Below, one piece after another: positions 46,633 through 59,038 of a stretch of DNA of 64,000 nucleotides. Below the pieces are notes generated by a model. The model did no database searches. It worked only from the letters and a program-made list of their open reading frames with translations, and was not told the DNA's origin. Position numbers and translations under genes: made by a program. The DNA is from Artocarpus heterophyllus. Lineage: Eukaryota > Streptophyta > Magnoliopsida > Rosales > Moraceae. Position 1 is the first letter of the stretch. Each line of letters begins with the position of its first letter. The stretch is from positions 28,821,285 to 28,885,284 of the forward strand of contig CM046351.1 of the NCBI GenBank assembly GCA_025403435.1, in the 5' to 3' direction.

Positions 46633-48727
46633 AACGGAAGATGCTTTTGCAAGTTTGCTTGAGCTTGCTGCTAACAACGATGTTGAGGGCTTCAAAAGAT
46701 CAATTGAGCGTGACCCTTCTAGTGTTGATGAGCTTGGTCTCTGGTATGGCCGCCAAAAGGGCTCAAAATTGATGGTTAATGAGCAGAGAACCCCTTTAAT
46801 GGTTGCTGCTACTTATGGAAGTATTGGTGTCATTAAGTTGATTCTTTCTCTGTCTGCCGCCGATATAAATCGACCCTATGGTATTGACAGAAGCACTGCA
46901 CTCCACTGTGCGGCATCTGGTGGGGCTGAGAATGCTGTTGATGTTGTGAAACTGCTTTTAGCAGCCGGGGCTGATCCAAACTTAGTCGATGGAAATGGTT
47001 ATTTTCCTGTTGATGTTATAGTAGTTCCTCCTAAGCTGCAAGATGTCAAATTAGCACTTGAAGAACTCCTCAAGACCAACGGTTCTGCTGTTGAACGCAC
47101 TGTTTCACCCAGAACTTTAAATTCAAGTTCTCCACCTCTCTCTTCTTCATCGGAAAATGGGATGGAGTCTCCATCGGCATTAGATTCTATTTCGTCACCA
47201 ACTATGTCCAAGTTTAATGATCTTACTGTTTCTTCTGTTTCAGAGAAGAAAGAATACCCCGTTGATCCTTCTCTCCCTGACATCAAGAACAGCATTTATT
47301 CAACAGATGAATTCCGAATGTACTCATTCAAGGTGCGGCCCTGTTCACGTGCGTACTCCCATGATTGGACCGAATGCCCTTTTGTCCATCCAGGTGAAAA
47401 CGCACGAAGAAGGGATCCAAGGAAGTTCCATTACAGCTGCGTCCCTTGCCCTGAATTCCGTAAAGGGGCTTGCAGACGAGGGGATATGTGCGAGTACGCT
47501 CATGGGGTGTTTGAGTGCTGGTTACACCCAGCTCAGTATCGAACCCGTCTTTGCAAGGATGGTACGAGCTGTGCGAGGAGGGTCTGCTTCTTTGCCCACA
47601 CTGCAGAGGAACTCAGACCATTGTATGTCTCTACCGGTTCTGCCGTTCCCTCTCCTCGAACAGGCACTTCTGGAGCTGCTGCCATGGATTTTGCTGCAGC
47701 AATGAGCATGTTACCTGGCTCTCCTTCATCAGTGTCTGTAATGTCTCCTTCACCATTCACGCCACCCATGTCGCCATCGGCCAATGGCATGTCGCACTCT
47801 TCGGTTGCTTGGCCACAGCCCAATGTCCCTGCTTTGCATCTTCCAGGCGGCAATTTTCAGTCCAGTCGCTTGAGATCTTCCCTCAATGCGAGAGACATTC
47901 CAGCAGAAGACTTCGATATGCTGCCAGATTTTGATGTGCAGCAACAGCAAATACTGAATGAGTTATCTTGTCTTTCGCAGCCATCAATGAGTTCTAATTC
48001 ATTGAACCGTCCTGGTCGGTTGAAAACCCTAACACCCTCGAATCTAGATGATCTCTTCTCTTCTGAGAGCTCATCTCCTAGGTACTCTGATCAAGCACTG
48101 CCCTCTGGTGTTTTCTCCCCAACTCACAAATCAGCAGTTATTAATCAATTTCAGCAGCAGCAGAGCATGCTTTCTCCAATCAACACGAATTTTTCCCCCA
48201 AAAATGTTGATCACCCTCTATTGCAGGCTTCTTTCGTGGTTCCATCGTCTGGGAGGATGTCTCCACGAAATCTGGAGCCAATTTCACCGATGGGCTCTCG
48301 GGTGTCCATGTTAGCTCAGCGTGAGAAGCAGCAACAGTTTCGCAGTCTTAGCTCACGTGAACTAGGCTCCAACTCTGCTTCCATTGTTGGTTCCCCTGTA
48401 AATTCTTGGTCAAAATGGGGATCCTCCAATGGGGAACCAGATTGGGCGGTTAGTACAGACGAACTAGGCAAGCTTCGCAGATCCTCTTCATTTGAGCTTG
48501 GGAACAATGGAGAGGAACCAGATCTATCATGGGTTCAGTCGCTTGTGAAAGAATCCCCAACCGATATGAAAGAAAAGTTGTCAGCTCCTGTTTCAGGCGT
48601 CGCGGCTAATACATCATCCATCGAGGCTTCAACTACGAACTCACAGGTGGAGTCGGTTGATCATGCTATGCTGGGACAATGGCTCGAACAAATGCAGCTT
48701 GATCATCTTGTGGCGCAGCAGAACTGA
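46613..48727 (+). CDS. OXS2: CCCH tandem zinc-finger protein with ankyrin repeats (OXS2/AtC3H30 type)
   Basis: A 704-residue protein from the ATG at 46613; upstream in-frame codons (from TTG 46586) lack an [28 protein letters not shown] opens the protein. Two ankyrin-like repeats follow at about residues 59-134 ([18 protein letters not shown]..., [10 protein letters not shown]). A CCH cluster ([16 protein letters not shown]) then leads into the plant arginine-rich tandem zinc finger at about 279-329: C-x7-C-x5-C-x3-H, 16 residues, C-x5-C-x4-C-x3-H, all metal ligands present. The Ser/Pro/Gln-rich C-terminal half has [10 protein letters not shown] and SWVQSLVKE blocks and ends [10 protein letters not shown]. 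In Arabidopsis these proteins shuttle between cytoplasm and nucleus and act in oxidative, salt and ABA stress and flowering; RNA and DNA binding are both reported for the family. Single coding exon, intact. Closest to AtC3H30/OXS2 (TZF7); its paralogues TZF8/9 are the alternative. Confidence 0.95.
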   Translation: MNHLTVETEDAFASLLELAANNDVEGFKRSIERDPSSVDELGLWYGRQKGSKLMVNEQRTPLMVAATYGSIGVIKLILSLSAADINRPYGIDRSTALHCAASGGAENAVDVVKLLLAAGADPNLVDGNGYFPVDVIVVPPKLQDVKLALEELLKTNGSAVERTVSPRTLNSSSPPLSSSSENGMESPSALDSISSPTMSKFNDLTVSSVSEKKEYPVDPSLPDIKNSIYSTDEFRMYSFKVRPCSRAYSHDWTECPFVHPGENARRRDPRKFHYSCVPCPEFRKGACRRGDMCEYAHGVFECWLHPAQYRTRLCKDGTSCARRVCFFAHTAEELRPLYVSTGSAVPSPRTGTSGAAAMDFAAAMSMLPGSPSSVSVMSPSPFTPPMSPSANGMSHSSVAWPQPNVPALHLPGGNFQSSRLRSSLNARDIPAEDFDMLPDFDVQQQQILNELSCLSQPSMSSNSLNRPGRLKTLTPSNLDDLFSSESSSPRYSDQALPSGVFSPTHKSAVINQFQQQQSMLSPINTNFSPKNVDHPLLQASFVVPSSGRMSPRNLEPISPMGSRVSMLAQREKQQQFRSLSSRELGSNSASIVGSPVNSWSKWGSSNGEPDWAVSTDELGKLRRSSSFELGNNGEEPDLSWVQSLVKESPTDMKEKLSAPVSGVAANTSSIEASTTNSQVESVDHAMLGQWLEQMQLDHLVAQQN

Positions 48728-49849
48728 AAGAAGTTTTTGTGAGCCCCAAGGTAATTAACAACAGAAAGGTTTTGATATATAACATTATGCGTTTTTTCGG
48801 ATTTTTGTTGGCGGGTGGGTGTCGAAGAGAAGGTAACAACAGTAACAAGGAAGAAAACAAATAGAGGAAGAAAGTAACTCCTCAAGAAGAAAATTCGTTT
48901 TCACCATTTATTATTATCATTATTGTTACGACATAAGTTTAGAAAAGAGTAAGAACGCCTCTGGGTTACACTCGAGGAACCAACAAAAAAAAAAAAGTGC
49001 CCATTCTGGGCCTTTTTGCGTCTAATATTTTTAAATTTTAGGAATTATATGATTTTCATTTTTTCTTCTACGATTTTGTAACATGTTATATGGACGCTAA
49101 ACTTAAAAATGTTATGCCTGTTCCATGATTTTCCTCTATTTCATTTCTACATTTGGTAAACATGAGGAAGGTGGTCAAGATCTTCTCCTGGAAAGAGTTC
49201 ATAGATATTGGTATGGACCCCTGGTCCCTTTTGGGGGTATTAGAGAGAATTATGCTCCAAATATGGGTTTTATTTTATTTTTCTCTCTCTCTCTCTTCTC
49301 TCTCTCTAATTTAGAAGAATTATGTAACTTTGACCTGTTACTGGGTTTTTGGTTCGAAAGAAAGATGGAGAAATTGTGATCTTTCCATGTAACATTCAAT
49401 TTCACTGATATTGGTAACATTTCTTTTTGTTCTTTATTTCTTATCCCATTCTGTTCTGCCAATCTCAATTGATCATTTGGATTAATGGTATTGGAAGCTA
49501 CGCTATATTGGATTCCTTTTCATGGTGGTTGCATCTGGGATTGTGTGGGATGTGGATAAGAAAAAGGTTATTCTAAAGGATTGATTATTCCACATTCTTT
49601 TTTTTTTTTTGTTTTTTTGGTTGATCAAGATTCTTGAAAGTTAAAATTATCTATTCCTTGGAAGAGGAGTTCTTGTTCTTTAAAAAGATACGACACATCT
49701 CTTGCCTTCGCATTCACTTTAAGCCCCCTTCGGACAATTAATTGAAGGGTAAGTTCTCTTTATACTCTTTAGGAACCTAATGAAATTAAGGTTCACTTGG
49801 GTTTCTCTTTTTTCCTTTTGAGCATCTACTTAAAAAGGACAAAATATAC
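48728..49849 (+). other. 3' UTR and downstream spacer of the CCCH gene
   Basis: Probable 3' UTR directly after the TGA, with AT-rich stretches and TTTGTAACATG near 49074. A CT microsatellite lies at 49279-49310. No second gene seen. Confidence 0.5.
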
Positions 49850-51045
49850 GACAGTTTAACACTAAACTAAAAGAGAAGGATATTCATATTAACCTAAAGT
49901 GTTATATCTAGTATTGAATCGAAATAAAAGCCCAAACAAATCCGTGTCAAAAATAGTTGTTTCAAAGTTTTAGAGAAATACTAGTAGTTAAAAGAGAAAC
50001 AATTACATTTCAAAGTGCGAGAACGAGAGATATGGTTGAAGAAGAATTTGTAAAATTTGTTCTACAGTGAAAAGAAAGAAGAAAAAGTAACTGAAAAAAA
50101 AACCTTCGGGTTTGTAGGAAAATGAGCTTCTTTTTTCTTTTGTTTCATTGGTACTATTTGTAGTGTCTCTTTGGATAAACCAAAACTCATCAGAAAAGAA
50201 GTTGGCAAATAGGAAATTGGAACAAGAAGCTAAGCATTAACCAAGACAGTTTAACACTCAACTTAGAGGGTAGGATATTCATATTAATTTAAAGTATTAT
50301 ATCTAGTATTGAATCATAATAAAAACTCAAACAATTCCGTGTCAAAAATAATTGTTTTAAACTTTTAGAGAAATATTAATAGTTTAAGAGACAGGATAAG
50401 TACATTTCAAAGTTCGAGAGGCTTTGAAACGGGATATAGTTGAAGAAGAATTTGTTAATTCTATTCTACATTGAAAAGGAAGAAAAAGTAATTGAAAAAA
50501 AAAAAAACTTTCGGTTTGTAGGAAAATGAGCTTCTTTTTTCTTTTGTTTCATTGGTATTATTTTTAGTGTCTCTTTGGATAAACCAAAACTCATCAGAAA
50601 AGAAGTTGGCAAATAGGAAATTGGGACAAGAAGCTAAGCATTAACCAAGACAGTTTAACACTCAACTAAAAGGGTAGGATATTCATATTAACCTAAAGTA
50701 TTATATCTAGTATTGAATCATAATAAAAACTCAAACAATTCCGTGTAAAAAATAATTGTTTCAAAGTTTTAGAGAAATACTAATAGTTCAAGAGACAGAA
50801 CAAGTACATTTTAAAGTTTGAGAGGCTTTGGAACGAGATATAGTTGAGGAAGAATTTGTAAAATTTATTCTACATTGAAAAGAAAGAAGAAAAAGTAATT
50901 GAAAAAAAAAACCTTTCGGTTTGTAGGAACATGAGATTCTTTTTTCTTTTGTTTCATTGGTACTATTTTTAGTGTCTCTTTGGATTCACCAAAACTTGTC
51001 AGAAAAGAAGTTGGCAAATGGGAAATTGGGACAAGAAGCTAAGCA
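49850..51045. repeat. ~400-bp tandem triplication
   Basis: GACAGTTTAACACTxAACT begins at 49850, 50245 and 50649. Each unit runs through GGATATTCATATTAAxxTAAAG, GAAAGAAGAAAAAGTAA.TGAAAAAAA and TTTCATTGGTA.TATTT, to GAAGTTGGCAAAT.GGAAATTGG.ACAAGAAGCTAAGCA. The copies are close to identical apart from scattered substitutions and small indels; units 2 and 3 look most alike. No coding potential. Confidence 0.92.
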
Positions 51046-53813
51046 AAAGCGACGTTAAGAGTGGAATGGAAATGAACATGTTCGTTGTATCTTCTTGATA
51101 AAGTGGAGCAACAAACAACGGTTGTGTTTTTCATGTTTTGGTTGATGCATCCCTGGCTAATCACTAATGTTTGGTTGTTCAAAAAAGCCTCCATTTGGGC
51201 CCTTCAAGCCAACAAATCCACATTATTCATTAATAGAGAAAAAAAAAGTTGGTGAATTTCTGTTTAATCTATAATGCATCCTGTTTAAAAAAAGGGGGTA
51301 AGGAAAACAACTTGGAACCTTACCACCTTTGCAAAACCCCTACTTTTTTGTTCGTCGTTTGATAATATATTCTTTTCCTCTATATATATATATTTTTTAT
51401 GTCCTAAATCTATTCTATTTTATTCCTTCCATTTGTCCACTCAAATAAAATAATCATACAGTCATACCCCACCAACTCCAGGAGAAAATAAACAAATAAA
51501 AACACTTTATCCCATTTCTTTATGTTGTTGACAATGGATCCCACAGTGTACAAAGCACAAAAGCAAAAGAACAAAAAACACCATGCAATTGAGATTTTTG
51601 ATGGGTATCAAGAGTTAAGTTGGTTTTCGACACAATATTTGATGATCTTACAAACCCCAATTCCTCACATGATTTTATCAGAGCCAGTTGCACTCTTTTC
51701 TCACCCTATGTTATTCTCTCTATTCATTGTTTGATACGCTATTCATTGTTTGATACGCAGACTCTATCATCTTATTCATTATTTAAATAATAATTTATAA
51801 TATTAGTGGATTCTACGTGTTAGGCAATGATTAGAAAGAGTGTAAATGAGAGTACGAAAAAAAGCGTTGTTAGGGCTTGTCTAATTTTATTTTCCCATTT
51901 TGGGGTAGGTTATCTAGTATGATCCCTTCAACAACCAAAATTTAGTGGGTACAAATGATATAGGAATGAGTAGGTCATATTTCTAATTGTAGGATTGTGC
52001 TTTGGTAGATGAATTGCTCCCCTGGGAATCCATATACTTGCTGGGACCCTTATTTTGGTGTTTTGCTTGCCATTTTTGAGGAAAACAACCGCATTCTTTT
52101 AGTAGTTAATCCTAACCCAATTTAATTTCTTTGCATTTAATTGCTAACTGCTATACTACACAAATTTTTGGAAACACAATTGTCCCTAAAATCAAATGCA
52201 TTTACAAAATCACCACTTCCCGCAAAAATTTAGAGAGAGTGGGTGAAGAATGGTGGTTAGCTGTAACCAAAACAGAAAACCAGAAAGGACAGACATTTGT
52301 AAGGAAGAGAGAGAGAAATAGAGAGGTGGATAGTTAGCTGTAACCAAGCAAGTAGCAAACAAATCAGAAGGGCATTTGAAAGGCTAATACTTTTCTGGAA
52401 ACCCAGATAAGGCACAAACCCATCAAATCACAAAGACCAATTATAGAAAGAGGCCCACATTATTGATGATTCATTGCTTTATTGAAATTAGATGGATTCT
52501 TCATCTTAAACAAACAAGATATTCATTTAATTTGGAAAGTAAAAATTTGAAGTTAAAATTTAAACACCGTAGTAAAAGCTTTACATTGTAACAAACTAGT
52601 GTAATATATAAGAGCTTTATAATATAGCAACTTAAAATTTAAATTTTAATTTATTTCTCAAACAAAATCATAGTTGTTTTACTGTCTTTATTAGGCGCTA
52701 TCATACCCCAAGTTTTTTTCCGCTATGAAGGCTAGTTCAAGTTCAGAGGACTTTGTTCCTTAGGCCCACCAGTTTCTTTTTTCAAAAAACGCTTCAAATG
52801 AATAGCTGGCAACAGGCTAATAAGGGTTTTTTCAAAGTAAATTGAATTGTTGTACTTTAAATTATTTATTTTTTGTATAATATATCTTAAACTTTCAATC
52901 TTAACACAATACATCATAAATTTTAAAATCATCAACAATAGAGGTCCAATAACTGCTTTTAATTTCTGTTAAGTATACTTTTTTTCACGTGTTAAGATTC
53001 AATTTTTTTTTTTTTAAATGACGAGTTCTAGCTTTAAGAAAACTTAAGCGCGAATTTCCTGACCAAAATTTTCTATGTTTTTTAACACTTGTTAGCTATT
53101 GGACCTTAACTATTAATGATTTCAAAATTCATGATACATTTTATCAAGATTAAAAATTTGTGATGCATTATGCAAAAAAACAAATATTTTGGGATGCAAC
53201 AATTATGATATTCCCCATTCCAACCCAATTAAATACCACAAATGTATTCAGCATTTGATTTGTTCAATGAGATAATGAGATAAAGACATAATAATCATAA
53301 ACAACAAAGAATTGATTTTTTTAGCACTTAACGTTTTCGTGGATTCAATTGTTTATAAAAGAATTTGCAAAGAAAAAAGACATTTTTACCTTTTTTTTTA
53401 TAAAATATATGACAAAATTTTTCCTGTTATTTTTTTATTGTACTTGTATTTTGAATAAATAATTTATTATGCAACAATGTAATTCTCTCTTTTTTTTACT
53501 CTTTTACTTTTATTTTTAAATGTCAGATGGCTGTCATAATTGTTTGCCTCAAAACGACACAATAACTTCCGTTGGAAATTGCGCCTTATGAATAGAGTAC
53601 TTATTTCATACTTCACCATACAATTCTTCTATAAGGTAATTGAAAAAGGGGACGTAAAGAATTTTTGTGCATTAATCATGAATTATCTTCTGATGATTAA
53701 TTTCAATTCCCTCCTTCATTGAGATTGTAATGAGACATATATGGCTAACCCCTTAAAGAAAAGAAGGACTAAAAGTATTCTGCAGAGCAAATAAAAAATG
53801 TATTAGGTTGTCA
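51046..53813. other. Intergenic between the triplication and the MATE gene
   Basis: AT-rich. A diverged MITE copy lies at about 52545-52675 (AACACCGTAGTAAAAGCTTTACATTG .. TATAAGAGCTTTATAATATAGC). No gene supported. The last part is presumably the MATE 3' UTR and terminator region on the minus strand. Confidence 0.55.
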
Positions 53814-56800
53814 TCAATCCTTGAGAAAGCTCCAAGGCCCTGTTCCTGTCCATACCCTGCAAATATTGAAGCTAGGATTCCTTGTAATTCATCAACAAAA
53901 TATTAATAAAGCACTGTCATATCATAATTATGGTTCCTGTATTATTGTATGGAATATGCATGATTGGACCCAAAAAAAAAGAAGAAAAACTCTTCCACAC
54001 TATGTTGATCAGGAAAGATAACTAATCTGTTTTTTCAAAGGTATCTCTTACTAACTCTCTCTCTCTCCCTCTCCCCTTTTTTTTAAACAAAGAAAAAATG
54101 AAGTGAAGGTGAAAATAACATGTGCCTGTCACAGTTAGTGGAACTAGAATATAAGCAACTATAATATATTTTTAGAGTTTGTCTTTAAGGACCGATTTTA
54201 CGTTATAAGTTAAAAGGTGATGTTTAGTTTCATGGAATGGAATAAGAATAAAAATAGAAATATAATAGAATGTGAATAGGAATATATTGAATGACGTATT
54301 CTAATTCAATTGTTTGATTGAACATTAGAATTAGTATTAGAATCATGATTATTATGTTTGGTTATTAATTGGAATGGAATAGAATTATAACAATATGACA
54401 AAAATATCCCTTTGTTTAATCTTTAATAATATCTAAAACGAAATTAAAATACGCTCTAAAGTGATTTTTTTTGAAAGGAACAATGATTTTTTTTCTTTAT
54501 ACATTTTAAAGGGATTATTTTGTTTGATTTATAACTAAAACTTAGACAATTAAGTTTGTTAATAAAGATAATCATAATTTATATGTGAAAAAATTGTATG
54601 AAATATTGTATAAACACTAATAATTACATTGAGTTCTAGTAGATTTAATGTAATTAAATATATTTTTATATTAGGATTGTAAAATGAGCATTTAATAAAG
54701 TAAATAATATGATATTAAGAAGGGGCAATTTAGGAAGAGAGAATTTTAATTTACTGGTTCATTTTACGAATGATTATTCAACCAAAATATAGTGGAATAG
54801 CAATTCCATAAGAATAACTATTATTAAGTCTATTTATCTAATTAAATGTAAAAATGACTGGATTTTAGGAATTGTCGTTTCATTCCAATGGTCATTTCAT
54901 CAAGCAAAACGTACCCTAAAAAATAAGAGATGTAACGATTTTATTCTGTGGAGTATTTGCTTCGCAGAGGTGCAATATTGGTATATGACACATAAATTTT
55001 TTGATATTATACTTGTAGAAAATTATTGTCAAGTAAATTGAATATAATTTTGCACCTTATTTTTCTACATGTTACATATAAGACGGTACCTCATCAAATA
55101 TTTAGCCTTTTGCTAATATATGCGTGTGTGTTTATGGACACTTTTAACAGCAAATAATTAGTAGATAGTTTTTACCTGAAAAAGCCAACAAATGTGCGCA
55201 AGGTCATATACAAAGATAGAGCAAACCAGATGCCCACAAAGCCATAACTTGAGGACAGTGCAAATAAGGACCATATGCTCACTATGGCCACCAAAACCTG
55301 GAATTTTTTTTTTTTCAAGGCAATAACAAAGATATGTTAGTGAGAAAATTAGAAGGAAAGAAATAAAAGGAATATGTTATGCAAAATCTGAAGAACTTGC
55401 CATTGAGTAAGCAGAATATGCGAAATCTGATGCTCCATAATTGACTCCATCAAACACAAATGCTAAAGCATTAAGGGGCTGAGTCAGTGCAACAAACTGG
55501 GAAAAAACAAACACAATGTTGAGTTCCAAAACCGTGATGAATTGATTACAAGCAGGACAAGGGAAGGGAAAAAATGGGGGGATTTCTTTTCTTGGAGGGG
55601 TAAGAAAGATACCGGGATTCCTACGCTCATCAAGTGCAAAACATCGGCGTCCTTGGTGAATAATCTGGAAGAGAACTCTAGTACAACTGTGATGATGATA
55701 GAGAGAAACAGTCCTAAAACCAGACCCAACTGCAGATAGAATCATAGATAAGACATGATCTAAATTGACTTTGGAAAAAGTAATGTTACATCTTGTGGGA
55801 AAATTAGCTACCTGCAATACGCGAGATGCAGTGGCGGTGACTTTGCTGTAATCTTTCTTTGCAAAGGCACTTGCAAGAATTGCCTAAAAATAAGCTATAG
55901 AAATCACTTAATATGTTCTGTACTATTAAGCATTCTTTATGGAGCCTTTGAGTTTCTGTTTGTTACTTAGAAACACCTGACTTACTTGTCCAGCCACAGC
56001 CAAGCCGTCAGCAAGCAAAGAGGTTGCTAGCCAAATCTGCAAGCAAACTTGAAATGCGGCCATTGTCGTCGACCCCTGCCTTGCAGCCAATGATGCTGCC
56101 AATGTAACGCATAGTGTTGCGGCAATGACTCTCACCAATAGCAGAAGTCCTAAAGTTTGAGGAACCAGAAACAATGTTACACACCTATTAACATGGCAAA
56201 AATTTCTAGGAGTAACAAAGATAAATTGATTGGAGAGACAAAGGAGTAATGGAGGAAACTAACAGAAGTAGAGAAAAAGAAAATAGAGACTGGTATATAA
56301 ATTTTAGAGGACAAAAAGAAGGCCTAAAAATGCAAGTTGAGTATTACAGATAATTGCATTATAATAGTTATTATATAATCTGAAGAACTAGGAACACTGA
56401 ATGGTATCTAATTTTTTGATATCATATAATACCTAAAATGCTAAGAACTTGTGAGTTTAACTGGACAAATTCAGACCATATGTAGAGAACCAACAAATAG
56501 GTTAGTGAGATTCCTGCCCAAGACCCTTTGGTCTGATGGCATGGGGAGGGCGTTGGGTGGGGGTTGTAGGTTTAATCCCTCATGCAGTCTATATTTCTTA
56601 GTTACAAGGTGACACATGGTATAACATGTGCTCTTTTTTTTTTTTTTTTTTTTAGTTAAAGGTTAATGGGATTCTTGTTTCATTGATTTGACAAGTTCCT
56701 CTATGGATGTTTATACATTCAAAGTTGAAACCAAATCAGTTCGGCCACAGGTGACTCTGGATTTTTTAAGGCTTTGTTCTGTGGATATAAAGAACAGGGA

Positions 56801-58605
56801 AGAGAAGATAGGTGACAATCCTTCGGCTTAAATTCCAAGAATGTGACTTTTATTGACAAAATCATTCAATTATGTCATTAGTATTGCTAAAGCTCAGTGA
56901 ATTTCTCTTCCTTAGGCCTAGAGGATCGTGTTGGATGTGTGAAGCCTGATTATCGCCCTGATATATAATTAGCATGTTGATGGAATTAGTAAAGTTTTAT
57001 TGAGAAAGGTATGTACTGATAAAAAATAATCCCTTACCATTTTTAAGAAATCGGCTGAAATGCAGATCCTTAATACTTGGAGGTAGGAGATCAACTTCCT
57101 TCATTAGTCTCCACAAAAGTATTAGGGAGATGAAGTACCTAGGGGAGAATCACACTTTAAAGATACTACTATGGAGCTCTTTTAGATGAGGTTAAGCCCA
57201 TAAGTAACAACGCAATCATTATCAGGAAAAGGATAAAGCTTTACTGTGAAATAACATGGGCAATGGCCGCACCACTAACATCCAACCGAAGTATGAAGAT
57301 GAATATTGGGTCCAAAATGATGTTTGTTACATCTCCCACCACTGCACCAGAAGAAACACACAACACCTTAGATATGTACAGAGTTTTAAATGATTTGCTC
57401 TTTTCATAATATCTAATCATAGAATATAAACTTTGTAGATGATGATGTTTGATCATGCCAATAAGTGAACTAATGTCAAATTCCATGAGAAGACCCTAAA
57501 GTGGCTGCATTTTTTGCACAACTCCAAAATCCTTCGGAAAAACAAGGGAAAAAAAAAGAAGAAAAGAGAGGAAAAGTAGAGGTAGGATTACTTGTAGCAT
57601 ACAAAGGAGTCTTTGTATCTTTCAATCCACGGAAAACGCCTTGCATGGCCAAAGAGAGAAGAACAGCTGGAGCACCCAGTGATCTCAAAGTCAAGTACTG
57701 AATTGCTGGTTTTAACATAGGAGAATTCTGTATACAACACACAAGAAAAAAAAAAAAAAAAAGAGAAATTTTTTATTGCCACTAAGTCATAAGTGAATAC
57801 TAGAAGAGTCAATAATGAACACTAAAGAAACATAAAGCAACTAACAAGAATTTCAAAGCTTCTTCAACCATAAAAGAGGACTTACAGAATCTACCCCCAT
57901 GTAATTCAATAAGGGCTTAGCTCCTAATATAAGCAGCAAAGCTTGGATCAATCCTAAGACACTACCAATGATCATCGCTGATGAAGCTGATGGGATATGT
58001 CTTCTGACATGTTCAAGCTTGAGAATTTCTGATTGACTACTTTTAATAGAAGAAGGGTTCGAAGCGGTGCCTGATTAAAAAACTGAAGAAGGTCAAGAAG
58101 TGAAGAAATAAGTTGAGAAAAAAAAAATTTAAGGGATAACATGAAGCAAAAAATTACCAACTAGAGATTCAAGCTCTTCCATTTCCTGTTCTTTGTTGGC
58201 ATCAAAATAATCCCTTTTAAGTTCTTCGTGTTCTGGTGCTTCAATATCAATCATTGTTTTAGTTGCTTCCTCCTCAGCAACGAAAGAGGTTGTAATGCTT
58301 ACAAGAGGGAAAATGGCTATTTTTGATGCTTGGTTGAAAATTGCTATTGAAATTCCCACTGCAGCTAGCTTCACTGGACCTATATGCATCATTGATCAAA
58401 TGTGGAGCCAAATTGAATAATTCAGGGAAAATTGCATTCGGTTTTGAGATTGGAAATTACGTTTTGGTACCTTATGTTGTGTTGCATTTATAAACCGGTA
58501 CTTTAGTGTTTATATATAAAACCAAACAGTTACCTCATGCTTAAAAAAAATCATTTTGGTGCCTTAAAGTCCTTTTTTCAACAGAAAACGTATACACACA
58601 CACAC

Positions 58606-58639
<34 letters not shown>

Positions 58640-59038
58640 GTTATGTCTTAAACTGGGAAAACAAACCTATATGGCCTATGAATGCTGTGTCAATTAGAGA
58701 AGCAATAGGGTCCGCTGTTAATGCAAGAGCTGAGGGAAGAGCAATATGTGCTATTTCCAAGCCTAGTTCATCCTTCTTGAAAACATTCCTGCCAACCGCA
58801 TTTCAAAAACTTCATACTAAGAACTAAATATCATCATTTAAATTACCAACAAGCAAAATTATTTTTACAGAGTCTTGTTATACACTGTTCAATCATACTC
58901 TCTTACAATTACATAAAGGGTAAGTGAAGCTACAATTTTATGGATGCAACAAAAATAACCACAAAGGCCAAAGAAAAGAAATAAAATTAGTACGTACTTC
59001 GCTTCTTTGAAGAACACAGAGAAGGGAAACTTGCCCAT
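53814..59038 (-). CDS. DTX42: MATE citrate-type efflux transporter (FRD3/DTX42 family), 13 exons
   Basis: Minus-strand exons: 58998-59038, 58667-58788, 58158-58379, 57886-58070, 57592-57727, 57245-57341, 57038-57138, 55986-56149, 55812-55883, 55613-55729, 55401-55496, 55176-55297 and 53814-53856. They join to 1518 nt, 505 residues, without a stop; all introns are GT-AG except the one after 55401, which is GC-AG. The protein starts MGKFPFSVFFKE and continues ..ALPSALALTADPIASLIDTAFIGHIG, FNQASKIAIFPLVS, a long cytosolic loop (about residues 90-155), SLGAPAVLLSLAMQGVFRG, GDVTNIILDPIFIF, STTMAAFQVCLQIWLATS, FDGVNYGASDFAY, and ends TGTGPWSFLKD. This is the order of the 12-helix plant citrate MATEs, which export citrate for aluminium tolerance or iron movement. 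Length fits the family (about 500-530). Substrate is inferred from family. Confidence 0.93.
54205..54920. mobile_element. Probable nonautonomous DNA element in the last MATE intron
   Basis: The last intron (53857-55175) is 1.3 kb. Most of it is a segment starting TGTTTAGTTTCATGGAATGGAAT and ending with a partly inverted match (GAATTGTCGTTTCATTCCAATGG..AAAACGTACCC). The ATTGGAATGGAATAG motif recurs inside. Ends and target duplication are uncertain. Confidence 0.4.
56517..56653 (+). mobile_element. SINE-like retroposon in a MATE intron
   Basis: A tRNA-like head GGTCTGATGGCATGGGG (A-box-like) and GTAGGTTTAATCCCTC (B-box-like) is followed by ~60 bp and a 20-T tail, as in Au-type plant SINEs, which end in T runs. 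Flanks GGTTAGTGAGATTCCTG (56500-56516) and GGTTAATGGGATTCTTG (56661-56677) match in 13 of 17 positions, an aged target duplication. It is oriented opposite to the host gene. Confidence 0.68.
58595..58640. repeat. CA/TA compound microsatellite
   Basis: CACACACACACA, then CATACATACATA, then a TA run, within the second MATE intron next to the 58667 exon end. Confidence 0.9.

Noticed and set aside
47217..47934. Long overlapping frames within the CCCH gene
   Set aside because: Shadows of the conserved, GC-richer coding exon in other frames.
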